Assembly: GCA_018691945.1 (NCBI GenBank)
Contig: JABHJJ010000207.1
Location: 1 to 25,808, forward strand
Source of the DNA: Candidatus Nitrosopelagicus sp.
GTDB taxonomy: Archaea > Thermoproteota > Nitrososphaeria > Nitrososphaerales > Nitrosopumilaceae
DNA: 25,808 bases
Direction of reading: 5' to 3'
Of the stretch, positions 21,679 to 25,808 are shown one piece after another; positions within the stretch are counted from its first letter, which is position 1; every line of letters starts with the position of its first letter. The notes below the pieces were generated by a model. It saw only the letters and a list, made by a program, of their open reading frames with translations, was not told the DNA's origin and searched no databases. Made by a program: the position numbers and the translations under genes.

Positions 21679-24024
21679 ATGGCATTTGAAAAATCAGAAT
21701 CAGGTCTAGTTCGTAGCCTATCTCTAAAGGACTCAGTAATGATTGGAGTTGCATCCATGATTGGTGGTGCCATTTTTGTTCTAGTGGGACCAGGAATGGC
21801 ACAAGCTGGTGCAGCATTAATGATTGCATTTTTGCTTAATGGGATAATTACAGTATTCACTGCACTGACATATGCAGAATTAGGATCTGCATTTCCTGCA
21901 ACAGGAGGAGGTTACAAATGGGTTAGAGCAGGATTACCAAGACCTAATGCATATCTTAGTGGATGGATGGCATGGTTTGGACATACAATTGCTGGAAGTC
22001 TTTACGCAGTTGCATTTGGATCTTTTTTTGCACATCTATTAAGGACATCAGGTGTTATTGGAGACGATATAGGGATTCCAGTTGACAAAATTCTAGCAGC
22101 AATTGCAATAATTATTTTTATTTTCGTTAATGTAAGAGGTTCATCAGATACAGGTAAAGTTGGAAATGCTATTACATTTACACAATTAGCGATAATTGGA
22201 ATACTAATTGCAGCAGCAATTGGTGCAATGATGTTTACAAATCCAAATTGGTCTGATAATTATACAGATTTTATTCCTAGCGGAGTAGCAGGATTAGCAT
22301 TAGCAATGGGATTAACATTCATTGCATTTGAGGGTTATGAGATAATTTCACAAGCAGGGGATGAAATAAAGAATCCTAGGAGGAATATTCCGCGAGCAAT
22401 TCTAATTTCACTTGGAATTGTCGTGTCAGTTTACATTGTATTCACATTTGTTTTCATAGGTGGATTAAATGAATCAGTGATCGGAATGCCCGCGTGGGAA
22501 TTCATTGGAAGTTTTGGAGAATTGGGAATAATAGAAGCAGCAGACCAGTTTCTTCCATATGGAGCATTAATTGTGTTAGCAGGAGGGTTAGTTTCAACAC
22601 TTTCTGCATTAAACGCCACTACATTTGCAGCAAGTAGGGTAAGTTTTGCAATGGGTGTACAATACAATCTACCTCACATATTTAGTAAAATTCATCCAAA
22701 ATATCACACACCATTTGTTGCAACAATTATTTCAGGCGTGATTATGTTAATTCTTGCATTATCCATGGATTTGACTGCAATTGCATTTGCAGCAAGTGTA
22801 ATGTTTCTATTTTTATTTACACAAGTAAATTTAGCGTCAATTACAATTAGAAGGTTATACGCATCAACAGTAGAATATGGATTCAAAACACCACTTTTCC
22901 CATTAATTCCAATTTTAGGCATTTTGACAGCAGCTGGACTATCAATTTACCTACTATTTACACATCCAGAAAGTTGGCTGATAGCTATAATTTGGATAGG
23001 GATTGGTTTTGTAATTTACAAGTTCTATACATCAAAAAAAGAACTAGAACATAATGCACCACTTGTTTTTACACAAGGACCAAAGTTGAGAAAAAAATAT
23101 AGAGTTTTGATGGTATTTGACAAACGTTCTGCAGAAAGAATGTACAAAATGGCAAAAGCAATTGCCAAAGATAAAGATGGAGAAATTACAGTTTTAGATA
23201 TAGTGAATGTTCCACGACAAACTCCATTATCATTAACACATGGATTCGGAGACAAAGGACTGAAAGCAATAGAGGAGTTCAAAAGAGAGATTACAGGTTC
23301 ACTACGAAACAGATACCTAGTAAGACTAGCACATGATCCAACAGAAGCAATTTTACAAACTACCGAAGAACAGGATATCAATACATTATTGGTTGACTTT
23401 GACTTTTTGAAGAATAATAGAAAATTACTTTCATTGACAACATGTGATATAATTGGTGTACGATTAAGAAAAACGTTTGATGAGGATATCAAAAACATTA
23501 TTGTAGCATATGATAAAGGAAGACATAGTGATCTTGGATTAGAGATTGCAAATTCTTGTCAAAAAGTTGAACAATCAAAAATTCGTATAATTAGAGGAGT
23601 AGTAGAAAATTCAAAAGAAGAAACTCAAATTGTGAATAGAATTAATCAGAAGATGTTTGAATTAGAATTACCAAAGATTCAGTTTGAGAAAGTTTATTCT
23701 GATTCAAATATAATTACAGAGTTATTATCTAATTTCAAAAAAGAAAAAAATGCTTTGTTAATACTTGGTGCAGGAAACCAGACAGAAACAGCATTTAGTC
23801 CAAAAACACTCAGTATTTTGGATAAAAGTGGAAAATCAGCCATAATAGTTAGAAATCATAGATTTTCAGAGGTACATGTAAGATCTTTTGCCAATTTCAT
23901 CATTCCAAAGATAATTCAAATAAAATTCATCTATCAGATTTATGTAAATATTATGCAGAAAATTTATTCCATGAAGGCAAAATCTCATAAAAAAAGAGAC
24001 GATGATGATTATTTTGATAATTAA
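21679..24024 (+). CDS. APC-family amino acid transporter fused to UspA-like domains
   Basis: A 781-residue protein. Residues about 15-450 form a 12-helix amino acid-polyamine-organocation transporter with the family's first unwound helix GVASMIGGAIFVLVGPG (23-39) and helix 6 TFIAFEGYEIISQAGDEI (213-230). The cytoplasmic C-terminus (about 465-735) holds two UspA-like alpha/beta domains beginning YRVLMVFDKRSAERMYKMA (474-492) and NIIVAYDKGRHSDLGLEIA (606-624). A basic/acidic tail ends the chain. Such fusions are known in archaea and bacteria, where the UspA part is thought to regulate transport. I do not see the complete glycine-rich ATP loop of UspA, so nucleotide binding is uncertain. The substrate is probably an amino acid or amine. 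Confidence 0.9.
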   Translation: MAFEKSESGLVRSLSLKDSVMIGVASMIGGAIFVLVGPGMAQAGAALMIAFLLNGIITVFTALTYAELGSAFPATGGGYKWVRAGLPRPNAYLSGWMAWFGHTIAGSLYAVAFGSFFAHLLRTSGVIGDDIGIPVDKILAAIAIIIFIFVNVRGSSDTGKVGNAITFTQLAIIGILIAAAIGAMMFTNPNWSDNYTDFIPSGVAGLALAMGLTFIAFEGYEIISQAGDEIKNPRRNIPRAILISLGIVVSVYIVFTFVFIGGLNESVIGMPAWEFIGSFGELGIIEAADQFLPYGALIVLAGGLVSTLSALNATTFAASRVSFAMGVQYNLPHIFSKIHPKYHTPFVATIISGVIMLILALSMDLTAIAFAASVMFLFLFTQVNLASITIRRLYASTVEYGFKTPLFPLIPILGILTAAGLSIYLLFTHPESWLIAIIWIGIGFVIYKFYTSKKELEHNAPLVFTQGPKLRKKYRVLMVFDKRSAERMYKMAKAIAKDKDGEITVLDIVNVPRQTPLSLTHGFGDKGLKAIEEFKREITGSLRNRYLVRLAHDPTEAILQTTEEQDINTLLVDFDFLKNNRKLLSLTTCDIIGVRLRKTFDEDIKNIIVAYDKGRHSDLGLEIANSCQKVEQSKIRIIRGVVENSKEETQIVNRINQKMFELELPKIQFEKVYSDSNIITELLSNFKKEKNALLILGAGNQTETAFSPKTLSILDKSGKSAIIVRNHRFSEVHVRSFANFIIPKIIQIKFIYQIYVNIMQKIYSMKAKSHKKRDDDDYFDN

Positions 24025-24118
24025 TTATTAAAATTAAAAGAAGTGATTTAGAGCTGGCGGCAAGTTAATTCATTTTCTACCCTAATGTTCATATTCATGA
24101 AAAGCAGAATCATACATT

Positions 24119-24955
24119 ATGCTCAATACTGTTTTCAAAGATGCAATAATTAATCGTGAAAAGACGCTATCTATTCTCAAGGGACCTGAATATGAGAAGA
24201 TTATACAGAAAGCAAAGGAAAATTGGATTGATTATACACCAGAAAAACAAGAAGTAGTTTCTGCAGGAATAGATAGTAGTTTTAACAGCACAAAATTTCA
24301 GGGTGCAGAATTATGGGCAGTAACAGCAGTATCAATAAAAACAGATGGAGAGATAATTGCAGACCTACATGACTTTGGACTGGATACAAGTCCAATACTT
24401 GCATCATTAGCAAGTAAGATGGAGATTGATGCATGTAACATGTCAATTGATAATGCAGATTTAGTTTTGATGGATGGATCACTTTATTCACAATTTATGA
24501 CAAGACAAGCATCATTAACAGAATCAATGATTAATGCGATGAAGAAAAGAAACAATGTTGTGTTTATTTCAAAGACATCTAACACACGAAAACAATTTGA
24601 AGACTTGGGAGGGATTGCAGGAGATATTTTCTATTACAACCACGCTGCAAGAGCACCTGGATTTAGTAAAATATTTGAAGATTCAAAATTTGGGAAAGAT
24701 AAAATCATTACATCAATTTTTGCAAGATTAGCAGAATCACTACCATTAATCAAAGTTGAATTATTTGGAACAGGATATACAAATGAAGATTTTAAACAAG
24801 TGTTGAATAAAATTTATAAAAATAGTATTAGTGGATATCCATACTCACTAAAACTTGCTCACAATAACTGTAAGATTTCAGGAAAAGATCTTACAAAATT
24901 AGCGAGTATACATGGACTGTCAAATGAAATTGGTTCAAGAGAGGTTTTAGGATGA
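24119..24955 (+). CDS. nurA: NurA 5'-3' nuclease
   Basis: A 278-residue nuclease that works with HerA and Mre11-Rad50 to resect DNA double-strand ends for recombination. The RNase H-like core shows the metal-binding motifs VSAGIDSSFN (47-56) with its Asp, and ADLVLMDGSLYSQF (113-126) with its Asp. The middle VVFISKTSNTRKQ and the C-terminal SGYPYSLKLAHNNCKISGKD are also typical. The TGA stop overlaps the HerA ATG (ATGA), so the two are translationally coupled and made together as expected for a complex. It follows the APC gene by 94 bp with a weak TATA-like CATATTCA near 24090. Confidence 0.88.
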   Translation: MLNTVFKDAIINREKTLSILKGPEYEKIIQKAKENWIDYTPEKQEVVSAGIDSSFNSTKFQGAELWAVTAVSIKTDGEIIADLHDFGLDTSPILASLASKMEIDACNMSIDNADLVLMDGSLYSQFMTRQASLTESMINAMKKRNNVVFISKTSNTRKQFEDLGGIAGDIFYYNHAARAPGFSKIFEDSKFGKDKIITSIFARLAESLPLIKVELFGTGYTNEDFKQVLNKIYKNSISGYPYSLKLAHNNCKISGKDLTKLASIHGLSNEIGSREVLG

Positions 24956-25808
24956 GTCTAGGATTTGTAGTCGGTGAATCAAAACCAAATGTAGTGACAG
25001 TTCAGTCATCAAGAGCACTTCCAATAGGAGAATATGTGATAATTGAGGTAGACGAAGGAAAGATTGTAGGATTAGTAGAAACATCATTTGTTACAAGTGC
25101 AGCATTATCAGATGTCAAGAATTATGATGAAGCAGAAGAAAGCATTGAGCTTGCTGAACTAAACAAACGAGACAAAAGTTATACAGGAAAAATTTTGATT
25201 CTAGGATTTCTAGAAATGTTACGAAAAGGAAAAGCAATACTTCCTGCAATTCCACCATTTCCAGGAACTAGAGTAATCAAAGCAACAAAAGCAGATCTTG
25301 GAGAAATTTTTGCACCGGAAAAAAATGAATGGTTGAAAATTGGTAATCTTTTAAGAAATCAAGACATTGATTCAAAAATTAATCTAAACAAAATTGTTTC
25401 AAGGCATTTAGGAATTTTGGCAATGACTGGAATGGGAAAAAGTAATCTTGTTTCATTACTCGCATCTAAAATTGCAGCATTAAGTGGTACGGTGATAATT
25501 TTTGATTATCATAATGATTATGCCGATTTAGACATACCAAAAATTAATGTCATTGACGCAAAAATTAATCCAAGATTGTTAGATGCTGAAACATTATCAG
25601 AAGTTTTAGAGATTAGAGAAGGAGCAGACATTCAGCAAAGAATTTTGAGAAAAGCATTCACAACAGAAGTAAAAGAATCTGCCAATTTTTGGGAAGCATT
25701 AGATCAACAAGTACAGTATATTGGAAGTGATCCGGAAAGAAAAGAAGAAAGACATTCAGCAGATAGAGTTCAAGATAAAATTGATGATGCACGTAATAGA
25801 TTTGCAGA
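24952..25808 (+). CDS. herA: HerA hexameric DNA helicase/translocase, 3' part cut by window edge
   Basis: The frame starts with ATG at 24952, overlapping the nurA stop, and stays open for 285 codons to the window edge. The N-terminal HAS-barrel domain covers about 1-120 (MSLGFVVGESKPNVVTVQSS). The RecA-like ATPase then shows Walker A AMTGMGKSNL (157-166) and the Walker B/adjacent region VIIFDYHNDY (181-190), where FD-H is typical of HerA. The insert after it (about 190-285) is charged and helical. HerA is a ring-shaped DNA pump that drives end resection with NurA. The rest of the ATPase core and the arginine finger lie outside the window. Full-length proteins are about 500 residues. Confidence 0.92.
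   Translation, partial: MSLGFVVGESKPNVVTVQSSRALPIGEYVIIEVDEGKIVGLVETSFVTSAALSDVKNYDEAEESIELAELNKRDKSYTGKILILGFLEMLRKGKAILPAIPPFPGTRVIKATKADLGEIFAPEKNEWLKIGNLLRNQDIDSKINLNKIVSRHLGILAMTGMGKSNLVSLLASKIAALSGTVIIFDYHNDYADLDIPKINVIDAKINPRLLDAETLSEVLEIREGADIQQRILRKAFTTEVKESANFWEALDQQVQYIGSDPERKEERHSADRVQDKIDDARNRFA

Noticed and set aside
23025..23498. Open frame of 157 residues antisense to the UspA part of the transporter.
   Set aside because: Lies entirely inside the transporter gene and has low-complexity Ser/Leu content.
24025..24118. Possible tRNA or small RNA in the gap before nurA.
   Set aside because: No cloverleaf, T-arm motif or stable stem could be drawn; it looks like a plain promoter region.

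Overview
The window is about 25.8 kb of AT-rich archaeal chromosome, most likely from a marine ammonia-oxidising archaeon (Nitrososphaerota/Thaumarchaeota, Nitrosopumilus-like). The reasons are the archaeal information-processing genes (archaeal-type ProRS ending in Tyr, the NurA-HerA pair, a PINA-type ATPase), F420 biosynthesis (CofE), a geranylgeranyl-reductase-family flavoprotein, a DUF6659-type protein, and promoters with a TATA box about 24-30 bp before the start codon. This last feature points to mostly leaderless mRNAs. No rRNA, tRNA, CRISPR array or insertion sequence was seen, and coding density is very high. The species is inferred, not proven.

Layout. 1-2504: a truncated small protein, a manganese-type MntR regulator, a PINA-like ATPase/KH protein without its PIN domain, and a 75-residue unknown. 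2533-5958: a family-4 uracil-DNA glycosylase with an extra zinc ribbon, a collagen-like protein with an uninterrupted run of 87 Gly-X-Y triplets, a divergent TPR protein and a 68-residue unknown. 5996-11662: a sulfur-centred neighbourhood with siroheme sulfite/nitrite reductase coupled to a tandem rhodanese, the thiazole synthase Thi4 (active-site Cys type), a DUF6775-like protein, thioredoxin reductase and a TusA-like sulfur carrier. 11725-14911: a PHP-domain phosphoesterase, CofE, a HAD phosphatase, a four-cysteine small protein and a DUF6659 protein. 14956-16920: prolyl-tRNA synthetase and a membrane protein with a CPAC motif. 16960-20324: EgtB and EgtD in convergent orientation, which together imply ergothioneine synthesis, then an orphan oligopeptide-type ABC ATPase divergent from EgtD and an unlisted 41-residue single-helix membrane protein. 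20413-25808: a GGR-family flavoprotein, an APC transporter fused to UspA-like domains, and the NurA-HerA end-resection pair, with HerA cut by the window edge.

Together the sulfur reductase, rhodanese, TusA, Thi4, thioredoxin reductase and ergothioneine genes suggest a region rich in sulfur assimilation, sulfur transfer and thiol redox protection. The most unusual single element is the long, charge-rich collagen-like protein. It has no visible export signal and lies across a dyad-bearing divergent promoter region from a TPR protein.
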